From Aquiflexum lacus (GTDB lineage: Bacteria; Bacteroidota; Bacteroidia; Cytophagales; Cyclobacteriaceae): a DNA stretch of 64,000 nucleotides. The DNA lies in assembly GCF_015476655.1 (NCBI RefSeq), contig NZ_JABFHF010000009.1, forward strand, positions 124,001 through 188,000, written 5' to 3'. Below, piece after piece: positions 63,746-64,000 of this stretch. The stretch's first letter is position 1; the number at the start of each line of letters is the position of its first letter. Below the pieces are notes generated by a model. The model had not been told where the DNA came from. It worked only from the letters and a program-made list of their open reading frames with translations, and made no database searches. The position numbers and the translations under genes are program-made.

Positions 63746-64000
63746 ATGCTCGCGACAAATTATAGAGGAAAACGAAGAATCCGTGTAGACAGAGATGCAC
63801 CAATTCCAGAAATTCAACATACACAAGACGCCATCATCAAAGTAACGAGAACTTGTATTTGCGGTTCTGATCTTCATTTATATAATGGAAATGTACCTGA
63901 CACAAGGGTAGGTAGCGTTTTTGGTCATGAATTTGTTGGTATTGTATCAGAAATTGGTAATGATGTTACCAATATTAAAGTGGGAGATCAAGTGATCGTA
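63746..64000 (+). CDS. Zinc-dependent alcohol dehydrogenase, N-terminal part
   Basis: The first 85 codons of a medium-chain zinc dehydrogenase that runs off the right edge. Cys38 and Asp42 in RTCICGSDLHLYNG are the catalytic-zinc site, and GHEFVGIVSEIG at 60-71 with His61-Glu62 is the next zinc motif. The start MLATNYRGKRRIRVDRD is like the formaldehyde-dehydrogenase-type subgroup (glutathione-independent), but the cofactor domain is not visible so substrate and subgroup remain open. Confidence 0.85.
   Translation, partial: MLATNYRGKRRIRVDRDAPIPEIQHTQDAIIKVTRTCICGSDLHLYNGNVPDTRVGSVFGHEFVGIVSEIGNDVTNIKVGDQVIV

Overview
The window reads as chromosomal DNA of a Bacteroidota bacterium of order Cytophagales, most likely a relative of the Cyclobacteriaceae (Algoriphagus/Belliella type). 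Supporting signs are many -7 boxes of the form TAnnTTTG, the absence of clear Shine-Dalgarno sites, a SusC-like TonB receptor with an N-terminal carboxypeptidase-regulatory domain, TamL in place of TamA, the order parA-parB-DUF5683-dapB-lepB, and families such as DUF5683, DUF5723, DUF4377 and DUF6544. The genus is inference only. No rRNA, tRNA, CRISPR array, insertion sequence or phage gene was seen.

Layout. 1-3944 (minus): a c-type cytochrome/DUF1553 protein, a DUF1501 protein and the start of a small membrane protein, an operon of the type common in Planctomycetes. 4164-5435: fumarylacetoacetase. 5567-8284 (minus): a DUF4377/META lipoprotein broken by an in-frame TGA, a tiny ORF and two secreted TonB-C-domain paralogues. 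8441-17656: pgi, a response regulator-PAS protein without kinase ATPase domain, an MFS carrier, an amidase, pdxA, and divergent rsmA-mgtE. 17807-23420: DUF5723 and DUF6544 proteins, an unknown protein and aceK. 23421-23906: a long gap with a candidate small RNA. 23907-27280: lipoprotein, CoA pyrophosphatase, DUF819 transporter, a repeat mosaic and a small 2Fe-2S protein. 27620-32457 (minus): hydrolase-parA-parB-DUF5683-dapB-lepB, with promoter and terminator visible. 32667-36174 (minus): pyrG-yidC with terminator. 37112-42329: racemase, a CCA-adding enzyme operon with TPR protein, and a TPR/LuxR-type regulator.

42519-48581 is a phosphorus-scavenging cluster: a beta-propeller phytase lipoprotein, a TonB receptor, a purple-acid-phosphatase-like lipoprotein and a membrane protein. 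49725-56995 carries tamB-tamL for outer membrane biogenesis. 57092-60795 holds an M28 peptidase, a DinB-like protein and a protein of unknown function whose C-terminal half looks like a nucleoside phosphorylase/AMP nucleosidase. 60989-63413 is an YceI-porin-YceI operon, and the window ends inside a zinc alcohol dehydrogenase gene.

Most genes are ordinary housekeeping. The points most worth following are purine-rich heptanucleotide repeats that begin right after stop codons (5.4, 10.1, 17.7 and 26.5 kb), the roughly 80-nt RNA candidate at 23.8 kb, the AMP-nucleosidase-like protein at 59.1 kb, the premature stop at 5.68 kb, the tamB N-terminus that lacks a normal start codon, and the YceI-porin-YceI unit.
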